This document shows, one piece after another, positions 1 through 8,012 of a stretch of 64,000 bases of DNA; positions within the stretch are counted from its first letter, which is position 1, and each line of letters opens with the position of its first letter. Under the pieces are notes generated by a model. That model did no database searches. It was not told the DNA's origin and saw only the letters and a program-made list of their open reading frames with translations. The DNA lies in NCBI GenBank assembly GCA_026003475.1, contig BPHJ01000001.1:929189-993188 (forward strand). The letters run 5' to 3'. The translations under genes and the position numbers were made by a program. This stretch comes from Candidatus Kapaibacterium sp. (GTDB taxonomy: Bacteria > Bacteroidota > Ignavibacteria > Kapaibacteriales > NICIL-2).

Positions 1-1
1 T

Positions 2-454
2 GAGCGCACTTTCGCCATTGCAACAATCGAGGACTACACGGGCACGGGAGAACTTATCCTCTGGAGCTCTACCTATGAGCAGTACTCGAACCTACTCGAA
101 GATGGTACTATCATCGTAGCTATGGGCAAGCTCGACCTTCGCGACGACAGCGCTCAACAACCACGGATTATCGTCGAGCAGCTTTTCAGTCTCGAACAGG
201 CATACGCACAAATCAAGACCATCCACATCCGAATTGACGTCAATACACCGGCCCCTAAGCTCGATCAGTTGGCAGCACTCTCGGACAAGACTGCAACAAC
301 AGTGGACATCGTTTTCACACTGCTCGTGAAATCCGAGCCGCGAAAACGGTTTTTGCTCCCCAAGTTCCGTCTTCGCCTAACACGCGAGACCATTCAACAT
401 CTCATTGACCTTTTTGGAGCTGAAAACATCCGTCTTTCGATAACCGAACTGTAG
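2..454 (+). CDS. dnaE: DNA polymerase III alpha subunit, C-terminal fragment
   Basis: The reading frame is open from base 2 of the window, so the 5' end lies outside; about 150 C-terminal residues are present. It begins ERTFAIATIEDYTGTGELIL, the usual OB-fold segment of bacterial DnaE (family pattern: the active strand-editing phrase 'A.A.LED.TG..E...F'). The following strands and the C-terminal tail (LTRETIQHLIDLFGAENIRL) match the tau/clamp-binding end of replicative polymerase alpha subunits. The catalytic PHP and palm domains are not in view. The next gene starts 19 bases downstream on the same strand. The call rests on family recall, not a search. Confidence 0.85.
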   Translation, partial: ERTFAIATIEDYTGTGELILWSSTYEQYSNLLEDGTIIVAMGKLDLRDDSAQQPRIIVEQLFSLEQAYAQIKTIHIRIDVNTPAPKLDQLAALSDKTATTVDIVFTLLVKSEPRKRFLLPKFRLRLTRETIQHLIDLFGAENIRLSITEL

Positions 455-473
455 AATTCTCCCTCAATTTTCG

Positions 474-950
474 ATGAAAGCCGACGATACTTCCATTGTC
501 GCTCACGCCGGACGATGGCAACCGCAAACGCCGAATTTTCGCGCCGTCATCGCTGCATGCCTGGAACGCCAGCACTTCATGAAGCACATCGGTTGCAGAC
601 TGACAGTAGTCGAACCTGGCTACGTCGAGGCAAGCATCGAAATCGGCAATGAGCATCTCCAGCATGATGGACTTGTGCATGGTGGTGTCATTGCAACCAT
701 CGCCGACGTCGTCGCTGGATTCGCGTCGTACACATTAGTTGCAGAAGATCAGTACACGGTCACCGTTGATCTGATGCTCAGCTACCTGGAGGCTGTCCGT
801 CCTGGTGTCATTCGCGCATGCGGCAGAGTCATTCGTCATGGCAGAACGATCAGCGTCGTTCGTACCGAAATCGTCGCTACACGTGATCAAGGCAACGATC
901 AACTTGTCGCCATTGCTCAAGCGACGTTTGCAATTCGCGTCCGATCGTAA
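474..950 (+). CDS. PaaI-family hotdog thioesterase
   Basis: A 158-residue protein of the usual size for a single hotdog domain. The segment HDGLVHGGVIATIADVVAGF carries the HGG turn and the following long helix typical of the PaaI/4-hydroxybenzoyl-CoA thioesterase family, which hydrolyse acyl-CoA thioesters in the cytosol as tetramers. A conserved strand (VTVDLMLSYLEAVRPG) follows, as in the family. The substrate cannot be told from sequence. It sits between dnaE and a histidine kinase on the same strand with gaps of 19 and 18 bases, so co-transcription is likely but no shared function is evident. Confidence 0.85.
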   Translation: MKADDTSIVAHAGRWQPQTPNFRAVIAACLERQHFMKHIGCRLTVVEPGYVEASIEIGNEHLQHDGLVHGGVIATIADVVAGFASYTLVAEDQYTVTVDLMLSYLEAVRPGVIRACGRVIRHGRTISVVRTEIVATRDQGNDQLVAIAQATFAIRVRS

Positions 951-968
951 CACTTTCGCCGAGGTTCG

Positions 969-2900
969 ATGCAATCCATTGAGACGATGCTTCCGACGTG
1001 GTTCGAGCGGGCACTCCTTGCGCCCGTGGAAACCTCGCGTGAGTGCAGTAGCACCAGCGAGCTGACATCGTATCTTGCTCGAGCTGATGCGTCGATCGAG
1101 CTCTACCGCTTGGATGAAGCGCGTCAGGTTGCTGCCTCCATCGCTGAACATCCCGACCGACATCAACCGGAGTTCCGCTGCTATGTTCTGTCCCTGTCAG
1201 CGCGGCTGTTGCTGTTTTCTGGTAAAGTTGCAGAGGGGTTTCGCCGTTACCAAGAGGCTCTCAACTGTGGCACTACTTCGGCAGCAACGATCCACCTCCA
1301 ATGGGCTCGAGCGCTCGAGATGTTCGGCAATTATCCCGATGCATTGCAGAGTTACTTAGCTGCTCTGCAACTTCTCACAGCCAAGGATCAAGTCGGAGTG
1401 GTTCACGTCCACTCTGGTGTTGCACGCATTCAGCAATTCCTCGGCGACTTTGAGAGCGCACATCAAACGCTGCAACACGTTCTTGAGCAATCTCTTGATC
1501 CTGCGCTCCGGAACATCGCTGAAACAACGCGCGCTGGGTTATTGGTCGCACAAGGTAATGCTCGCGATGCAATCGAGCTGCTCGATCGCATTCGATCCTC
1601 TGGCGCACCTACAAGCTACATGCTCCAGACAACAATCCAGGAGCTCCTTCTCCTGCGGTCGCATATCCAGCTTCATCGCTGGGATCTTGCTGGATCGCTG
1701 GCTGAAGCGCTTGGAACGAGAGCAGAAGAATTCGATCTCTCCTACTGCGCTGCGGAAGCGTGTTACCTGAGTGGTCGCATTTTTAGCGACTCAGCCTCGC
1801 CATACTATAGCCCACCGCTGGCAATCGAGCAGTTCAAACGAGCGCTCAAGCATACGGAGCGTTTCGCTTTCTGTCCTCTCCACAGCCAAATTCATTTTGA
1901 ATTGGCTACGCTCTACCGCTCAATCGGACACCACCGAAATGCATACCAGCATTTGGAGCGCTTTTCTGCATTTGCGACATCATCACTTTCGGTGGAGGCG
2001 CTTCACCGTAGCAAGCAAATCGAGATCCGACTTGCTACTGAAAGCTTGCGGCATGAGCTCCGCCACTGGCAGCAACGCCACGCTTCTACGGAAGCAGCAC
2101 TCGAGGATGCCCTACGTACCATTGAAACGTACAAGCAAAGGCTCGACGAGCAGATCGCCCATCTTGGAGTTGTTGCCCACGATTTGAAAAATCCGCTTGC
2201 GGCGATTTTGATGAGTACCTCGATTCTCGACCGCTACGGGGACCGGCTCTCCAAAGAGGACCGCACCAAACACCTGACAAACATCATTCAGACCACTGAA
2301 TGGATGAAGGGGCTCATCATAAGTCTTCTTGACTTTGCTGCGCTCTCGACAGGTCGTCTCAAGTTGACGATTGAGCCAATCCATTGCGCTCTTCTGATGG
2401 ATACGGTTATCGAAACATATCGTCTCCGGGCATTGGCAAAATCACTAACCATTCACAAGCTCTACGCCAGCGAGGAACTCTTTGTCCTTGCTGACAGCCA
2501 ACGCCTGCAAGAATGCCTCGATAATCTCCTCTCGAATGCCATCAAGTACTCCCCGTTGGGTCGGAACATTTACTGCTCAATTGAACAACGAAGCGAACGC
2601 GTTCGTTTATCGATCCGGGATGAAGGCCCAGGTCTGACAGCAGAAGAACAACAGCGCTTGTTCCGTGAATTCTCCCGCGCACGTTCACGCGATACAGGCA
2701 ACGAAGGTGGAACTGGACTGGGCTTGAGCATTGTTCGGCGATTTGTTGAGGCGATGAACGGAACTATCGATTGCGAAAGCACCCCTGGCCATGGTAGCAC
2801 ATTCTTTATCGAGCTACCTGTTGCTCCAACCTCCGTTACTCAGAGTAGCAATGGTGCGGTGTCCCGGACAGATGCGCCGCACCAGCTTCAAGTGCACTGA
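969..2900 (+). CDS. Soluble TPR sensor histidine kinase
   Basis: 643 residues. The first ~350 are helical with TPR-like repeats (for example around 85-135 and 285-335); a coiled coil (~355-400) leads into the HisKA domain, whose H-box AHDLKNP places the phospho-accepting His at 404. The HATPase domain has the N-box NLLSNAIKYSP (519-529), G1 DEGPG (551-555) and G2 GTGLGLSI (581-588), so the kinase looks complete. There is no signal peptide or membrane segment: the sensor is cytosolic, and TPRs probably bind a protein partner. No response regulator is encoded in the window, making this an orphan kinase. The ATG at 969 directly follows the thioesterase. Confidence 0.9.
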   Translation: MQSIETMLPTWFERALLAPVETSRECSSTSELTSYLARADASIELYRLDEARQVAASIAEHPDRHQPEFRCYVLSLSARLLLFSGKVAEGFRRYQEALNCGTTSAATIHLQWARALEMFGNYPDALQSYLAALQLLTAKDQVGVVHVHSGVARIQQFLGDFESAHQTLQHVLEQSLDPALRNIAETTRAGLLVAQGNARDAIELLDRIRSSGAPTSYMLQTTIQELLLLRSHIQLHRWDLAGSLAEALGTRAEEFDLSYCAAEACYLSGRIFSDSASPYYSPPLAIEQFKRALKHTERFAFCPLHSQIHFELATLYRSIGHHRNAYQHLERFSAFATSSLSVEALHRSKQIEIRLATESLRHELRHWQQRHASTEAALEDALRTIETYKQRLDEQIAHLGVVAHDLKNPLAAILMSTSILDRYGDRLSKEDRTKHLTNIIQTTEWMKGLIISLLDFAALSTGRLKLTIEPIHCALLMDTVIETYRLRALAKSLTIHKLYASEELFVLADSQRLQECLDNLLSNAIKYSPLGRNIYCSIEQRSERVRLSIRDEGPGLTAEEQQRLFREFSRARSRDTGNEGGTGLGLSIVRRFVEAMNGTIDCESTPGHGSTFFIELPVAPTSVTQSSNGAVSRTDAPHQLQVH

Positions 2901-2994
2901 TGCACCGCCGAGCCACTCACAGGCTCGATGAGAATCGTAGCCGTAATTTCGCATCGCCTCAATCGGTGCTTTACCACACTCCATAACTGAACAG

Positions 2995-3342
2995 ATGGCT
3001 ATCTACATCACTTCGGACTGCATCAACTGCGGTGCATGCGAGCCAGAATGCCCCAACACCGCAATCTATGAGCCCGGTTCAACCTGGACTCTTGGGGGAG
3101 TTGAATATTCCGACTCGACAAGCCCTGGCGGCTTCAAGCGCGATTTCTGGTCTGCCGAGTATTACTTCATCGTACCGGATAAATGCACCGAATGCGTTGG
3201 CTTCCACGACGAGCCACAATGCGCAGCCGTGTGTCCTGTTGATTGCTGCCTGCCGGATCCACTCAACCAAGAGACACCAGAACAACTTCAGGCAAAAGTT
3301 GCCTACCTTGATTCGATAGACCCCAATCGCCGCCGATTGTAG
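2995..3342 (+). CDS. 2[4Fe-4S] ferredoxin, Allochromatium/Chlorobium type
   Basis: 115 residues. Cluster I ligands are C9, C12, C15 and C19 (CINCGACEPECP). The second motif is C64, C67, C76, C80 followed by Pro: the 8-residue insertion between its second and third Cys is the hallmark of the Allochromatium vinosum-type 2[4Fe-4S] ferredoxins, also common in green sulfur bacteria. Such proteins are low-potential cytosolic electron carriers. The stop codon (3340-3342) is one base before the ATG of the amidohydrolase, so the two are translated from one mRNA. The redox partner is not evident; no oxidoreductase is adjacent. Confidence 0.92.
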   Translation: MAIYITSDCINCGACEPECPNTAIYEPGSTWTLGGVEYSDSTSPGGFKRDFWSAEYYFIVPDKCTECVGFHDEPQCAAVCPVDCCLPDPLNQETPEQLQAKVAYLDSIDPNRRRL

Positions 3343-3343
3343 A

Positions 3344-4873
3344 ATGCCGCTTGCCATCCAGGGCGAAATCACCATCGTTCGCGGAAAAATCGTCTCCGTC
3401 GAGCATCGGGCAGGTGGAGTAACACTGCACTTTGGAAATAACCGTGTAGAATTTCCCGATGCCTGGGCAACTCCAGGGCTGGTTGATGCACATGCACACG
3501 TTGTCGGACTGGGCATCGCGTTTGCCGAAGGATACCTGCAGAGCGCTTCTTCGCTCGAGGAGTGTCTTCGTCGCGTCGCTCAGTACTGCTACAAGCGTCG
3601 TGGCGAATGGATCATTGCGCGGGGATGGAATCATGAGCAGTGGCCGAATCCACGCCTGCCAACACGTGCCGACCTAGATGGAGTATTTCCAGACATTCCT
3701 GTTGCACTCACGCGAGTTGATGGACATGCACTCTGGGTGAACTCACGAGCACTCGAACGCGCCGGCATCACCGCATCCACACCTGATCCCAATGGTGGCG
3801 CTATTCTTCGTGACAAGCGAGGTGAACCGACGGGTATTCTTCTCGACGCAGCCATGGATGCGATTTACCAAGCTCTCCCACCGCGCACACCCACAGAAAT
3901 TGAGCAGGCTATCGTTTCCGCACTCACTGCCTGTAGTAGCGTTGGTCTGACGGAAATCCACGATATGGACGTGCTTCCCGAGGACTTGCCCATTTTCACT
4001 CGATTGGCGGAAGAGGGAAAGCTCCGCTGCCGAATTCTTTCCTGGGTGCGAGGCCAACACGAAGAATGGCATCGCGAGGGCATCCTCCCAACCACGGGTG
4101 AATTCCATCGCGTCGTTGGGATCAAACTCTTCGCCGATGGTGCTCTCGGAAGTAGAGGTGCCGCACTATCGCAGCCCTATGCCGATGCTCCCGAAACCTA
4201 CGGACTGGAACTCCTCTCGACCGAGCAAATTGTTCACCGTATTGAACGAGCCATCGGGGATGGCTTCAGCTCCATTGCCGTGCATGCCATCGGTGACCGA
4301 GCTGTTTCGAACGTTCTGGATGCCTTCGAACAGATTCGGGACCGATACCCCCACTCCAGCGATGTTCGCTTCCGGATCGAGCATAGCCAAGTTGTCCGCT
4401 CAGAGGATATACCTCGCTATGTGCGCACTGGCGCAATTGCATCCGTGCAACCCATCCACTGCACCAGTGATGCACCGATGGCAGAACGACGCCTTGGCGA
4501 ACGAATCCGAGATGCCTATCGCTGGCGTTCCTTCCTCGATGCAGGGGTTTTGCTCTGTGCTGGGTCTGATTTTCCGGTCGAATCCCATAACCCAATTCTG
4601 GGCATTGAAGCCTTTGTCCGCCGGCGACCAGCCGGTTATACGGATGCATGGAATCCAAGCGAGTGCATCGAAGCAGCCGAAGCACTCGAAGCCTATACCA
4701 TCAATGCTCACCGTGCAGCCGACCTTGCCTATCGGCGTGGCACGATCGCATCAGGAATGGATGCCGATATCTCGATCTTCGACCACAATATCGAAACCTG
4801 CCCACCAGAGGAACTCCCCACAATACGTACATTAGCGACTGTCGTCGGTGGAACGCTTTACGAGCACGCATGA
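3344..4873 (+). CDS. YtcJ-like metal-dependent amidohydrolase
   Basis: 509 residues, the usual length for the amidohydrolase-3 (YtcJ/ LAF-type) family. Metal-site motifs are present in order: the HxH pair H50/H52 (VDAHAHVVG), the downstream AVHAIGDRAV and IEHSQVV histidines, and the aspartate in CAGSDFPVESHNP. The family hydrolyses amide or formamide bonds; substrate unknown. There is no signal peptide, so it is cytosolic. It starts one base after the ferredoxin stop, and its TGA overlaps the next gene's ATG (ATGA at 4870-4873), implying translational coupling with the ATP-grasp-like protein. Confidence 0.88.
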   Translation: MPLAIQGEITIVRGKIVSVEHRAGGVTLHFGNNRVEFPDAWATPGLVDAHAHVVGLGIAFAEGYLQSASSLEECLRRVAQYCYKRRGEWIIARGWNHEQWPNPRLPTRADLDGVFPDIPVALTRVDGHALWVNSRALERAGITASTPDPNGGAILRDKRGEPTGILLDAAMDAIYQALPPRTPTEIEQAIVSALTACSSVGLTEIHDMDVLPEDLPIFTRLAEEGKLRCRILSWVRGQHEEWHREGILPTTGEFHRVVGIKLFADGALGSRGAALSQPYADAPETYGLELLSTEQIVHRIERAIGDGFSSIAVHAIGDRAVSNVLDAFEQIRDRYPHSSDVRFRIEHSQVVRSEDIPRYVRTGAIASVQPIHCTSDAPMAERRLGERIRDAYRWRSFLDAGVLLCAGSDFPVESHNPILGIEAFVRRRPAGYTDAWNPSECIEAAEALEAYTINAHRAADLAYRRGTIASGMDADISIFDHNIETCPPEELPTIRTLATVVGGTLYEHA

Positions 4874-6060
4874 ACCCAGAACGTCAGGAGTGGTTTTACC
4901 GTTGCCACTATTCGCCAGAACGATACGCAAGGTTGCGCAGCATTCTTGAGCAGTCGCTTGGCACACCAATCGAATTCCGGATCATGGAAGCACCGATGTT
5001 CTGCTCGAACGAACTCCGCACTGCGATTGCTGAGGCTGCACTTGCAGTGGTCAAACAGTGCACCGAACCGAAGTATCTCCACCATGCTTACACTTCCGCT
5101 ATCCCCGATCGCTATCGCATGCCCGATATTCCACCGCATCCGACCTGTGCAGTGGTGGATTTTGCACTCGCCTTGGACAATGGAACCATCGTACCACGGC
5201 TGATTGAGTTGCAGGGTTTTCCGTCGCTGTTTGCCTACCAATTATTTCTTGCAAATGCATATCATGAAGCGTACGAACTCCACGAAGAATTTTCGCCGTT
5301 TTTCGATCAAGAGTTGACAAAAGAGGGCTACCTCGATCTATTGAAACGCTGGCTCCTTGCCGACCACCACCCTGATAATACTGCACTGGTTGACTACAAG
5401 CCATTTGAGCAAAAAACCTACCCTGACTTTGCGGCAACCCAGCAATTGGTTGGAATGGCGCCGAGCGACATCTGTGCACTCCGCTGCGAAGGTAACATGC
5501 TCTTTCATCAGCGTGGTGGTGCATGGCAGCCGCTCCGACGAATCTATATGCGTGCCATTTGCGATGAACTCGAACAAGAAGGTGCCGTCGTTCCGTTTTC
5601 CTGGACTAATCCGCCACAGGTGGAGTGGGTTGTCCACCCCAATTGGTATTTTCTCATGAGCAAGTATTCCCTTCCCCACCTGCACCATCCCAGCGTTCCT
5701 CGAAGCATTCTCTGCGACAGCATCGAGCAGATCCCCGTCGGACGTTTCGTTCTCAAACCACTCTTCGCTTTTGCTGGCAAGGGAGTCAATATCAATCCGA
5801 CGGCTGCAGATTTGGAAGCAATTCCTCCCGCTGAGCGATCGCAGTGGATTTTGATGGAAAAGGTCGAATACGCTCCCGTCCTTCCAACACCCGAAGGGAA
5901 TAACTGCGTGGAGGTGCGATGCATGGTGATTTGGGAAGAAGGCCAACAACCTCGCCCGACGATGTCCCTTATCCGTACCGGACGTGGAGCACTGATGGGA
6001 TCTCGCTATCTGACCCAACCCTGGACCGGAGCCTCGATCTGTTTCTTCGAGCAGACGTGA
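4870..6060 (+). CDS. Possible circularly permuted ATP-grasp protein
   Basis: The start is the ATG overlapping the amidohydrolase stop; the frame stays open upstream but only as overlap. 396 residues with no clear family name. Seen: VDFAL (96-100) then IELQGFPS (112-119), which resembles the metal-binding 'E-x-N-x-P' end of ATP-grasp domains; later FVLKPLFAFAGKGV (293-306, Lys and Gly-rich loop as in the ATP-binding lid), WILMEKV (326-332) and EVRCMVIW (348-355). If these matches are right, the C-terminal metal motif precedes the nucleotide-binding part, as in circularly permuted ATP-grasp ligases such as glutathionylspermidine synthase. This is inference; the substrate is unknown. Confidence 0.5.
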   Translation: MNPERQEWFYRCHYSPERYARLRSILEQSLGTPIEFRIMEAPMFCSNELRTAIAEAALAVVKQCTEPKYLHHAYTSAIPDRYRMPDIPPHPTCAVVDFALALDNGTIVPRLIELQGFPSLFAYQLFLANAYHEAYELHEEFSPFFDQELTKEGYLDLLKRWLLADHHPDNTALVDYKPFEQKTYPDFAATQQLVGMAPSDICALRCEGNMLFHQRGGAWQPLRRIYMRAICDELEQEGAVVPFSWTNPPQVEWVVHPNWYFLMSKYSLPHLHHPSVPRSILCDSIEQIPVGRFVLKPLFAFAGKGVNINPTAADLEAIPPAERSQWILMEKVEYAPVLPTPEGNNCVEVRCMVIWEEGQQPRPTMSLIRTGRGALMGSRYLTQPWTGASICFFEQT

Positions 6061-6097
6061 AAAGCCACACAAGCAAGGCTATGCAGTTGTGCTATCC

Positions 6098-7993
6098 CTA
6101 CTCTAAGTAGGTGTAGCCATACAATCCCGAACGATACATGGCAAGAAATTCTTTTCCTTCGTGAAGGGTGATCATGTTTTCCTTGACCGCCTGCATGACC
6201 CATGTTTCGATGGTGCGGACAAGCCGTTTGGCAGAGAACTGCACATAATCGAGCACATCCTCGACCGTTTCGCCCTCAATAATTTGATCAATCCAATATC
6301 GCTCTTCATCGCAGACGATATGGACGGCATTGGTATCGCCGAAGAGATTGTGCAGGTCACCCAAAATTTCTTGGTATGCGCCGACCAGAAAGACACCGAT
6401 GTAGTACGGCTCTCCTTCGCGGAGATCGTGCACCGATAAATACGGCATCGTTTCTCGAATGCCGATGAAGCGATCAATGCGTCCGTCGCTATCGCAGGTG
6501 ATGTCGTGCAGGGTCGCACGGCGGAGCGGTTTTTCGTTGAGTCGCTGCAGGGGCATGATGGGAAACAATTGATCAATCGCCCATGCATCCGGCAGCGACT
6601 GGAAGAGCGAAAAGTTGCAGAAATACTTGTCGGCAAGAAGCTTCGGGAGCGATCGGAGTTCGTCGGGGATATGGCGGAAATCCTGTGCATAACGGTTGAC
6701 CGTTGTCGCGATACTCCAGAAGAGCCGCTCAATCTTTGCGCGGGATGGCAGATCGAGTAATCCTAATGCGAACAATTCGAGCGATTCTTCGCGCAACTGC
6801 AAGGCATCATGCCAAACTTCCAAGATCGTGCGCGGTGAAATGTTGTTGAGCAGTGTGTAAAGCTCGCGGACGATCTCGTGATCGTTGGTTTCGATTGTGT
6901 GCTGTGTTTCGTCCCAGAGCGGCGTAGTGGCAGTTTCGAGAACGTTGAACACCAGGATGGAGTGGTGTGCTGTCAGCGCACGGCCTGCTTCCGTGATGAC
7001 GTGCGGGTGTTGCAGTCCATGCCGATCGGCAGCATCGAGGAGCGTAGAGATTGCGTCGTTGGCATATTCTTGGATCGAGTAATTGATACTGCTGGCGATG
7101 GTTGTCCGCGATCCGTCGTAATCAACGCCCAACCCTCCGCCTATGTCCACGTACTCGATCGAACATCCCAACCGGTGGAGCTGAACGTAGAATTGCGCAA
7201 CTTCACGAAGTCCTGCTTTGATTTTACGAATGTTCGTGATCTGCGACCCCAAATGGAAATGAATCAACTTGAGCCAAGGGAGGATGCCCTCTTTCCGTGC
7301 AACCTCGACAGCTTCGAGCAGCTCGCTCGCGTTGAGCCCAAACTTGCTTTGGTCACCTCCGGAGTCTTCCCATTTTCCACTCCCGCTTGCGGACAACCGA
7401 ATACGGATACCAATGTTAGGTACAACATTGAGCCGCCGTGCAATTTGGATGATCAGCCGCAGCTCATTGAGCTTTTCGACGACCAAGAAAATTTTCTTCC
7501 CCATTTTGTGCGCAAGCAGAGCCAGCTCGATGAAATCTTCGTCCTTGTACCCGTTGCAGATGATGAGTGCTTCGGGATTGTCCATGATTGGAAGCACCGC
7601 GTGCAACTCTGGCTTTGAACCTGCTTCCAAGCCGATGTTGAATTTTTTGCCATAGCGGACGATCTCCTCGACGACAGGCCGTTGCTGATTGACTTTGATC
7701 GGATACACGTTGTAGTACTTGCCCCTGTAGCCGTATTCAGCCCGCGCACGTTCGAAGCATCCGCTGATTTTTTCGATTCGGTGATCGAGTATGTTCGGAA
7801 AGCGGAGCAGCACCGGCGGATTGATATCCTTGAGCGCTAATTCATCGAGCAATTCACGGATATCAATGGCAGGTCCGTTTTCCTTGCGCGGTTTGACAAC
7901 GACGTTGCCTTTCTCATTGATGGCAAAGTAGCCAATCCCCCAACCAGCAACGTTATAGAGCTCTGCAGAATCCTCAACACGCCACGTTCTCAA
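6098..7993 (-). CDS. speA: Biosynthetic arginine decarboxylase (PLP-dependent)
   Basis: Converts arginine to agmatine for polyamine synthesis. About 631 residues, matching the long SpeA type. The conserved entry RVEDSAELYNV, the PLP-lysine segment YPIKVNQQ, the glycine-rich VDIGGGLGVDYDG and the phosphate loop TEAGRALTAHHS are all present. No in-frame ATG exists near the 5' end. I chose the TTG at 7993 because a strong GGAGG lies 8 bases upstream of it; a second TTG at 8008 would add five residues. It follows the T9SS nuclease gene by under 20 bases, and converges on the ATP-grasp-like gene. Confidence 0.95.
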   Translation of the reverse strand: MRTWRVEDSAELYNVAGWGIGYFAINEKGNVVVKPRKENGPAIDIRELLDELALKDINPPVLLRFPNILDHRIEKISGCFERARAEYGYRGKYYNVYPIKVNQQRPVVEEIVRYGKKFNIGLEAGSKPELHAVLPIMDNPEALIICNGYKDEDFIELALLAHKMGKKIFLVVEKLNELRLIIQIARRLNVVPNIGIRIRLSASGSGKWEDSGGDQSKFGLNASELLEAVEVARKEGILPWLKLIHFHLGSQITNIRKIKAGLREVAQFYVQLHRLGCSIEYVDIGGGLGVDYDGSRTTIASSINYSIQEYANDAISTLLDAADRHGLQHPHVITEAGRALTAHHSILVFNVLETATTPLWDETQHTIETNDHEIVRELYTLLNNISPRTILEVWHDALQLREESLELFALGLLDLPSRAKIERLFWSIATTVNRYAQDFRHIPDELRSLPKLLADKYFCNFSLFQSLPDAWAIDQLFPIMPLQRLNEKPLRRATLHDITCDSDGRIDRFIGIRETMPYLSVHDLREGEPYYIGVFLVGAYQEILGDLHNLFGDTNAVHIVCDEERYWIDQIIEGETVEDVLDYVQFSAKRLVRTIETWVMQAVKENMITLHEGKEFLAMYRSGLYGYTYLE

Positions 7994-8012
7994 TCCTGCA
8001 ACCTCCAACCGA

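Noticed and set aside
2909-2927. Small inverted repeat CGAGCC-N7-GGCTCG after the histidine kinase
   Set aside because: No T tract and only 6-bp arms, so not called a terminator.
6878-7618. A 246-codon plus-strand frame inside speA
   Set aside because: Antisense to clear PLP-enzyme motifs; no domain or ribosome site.
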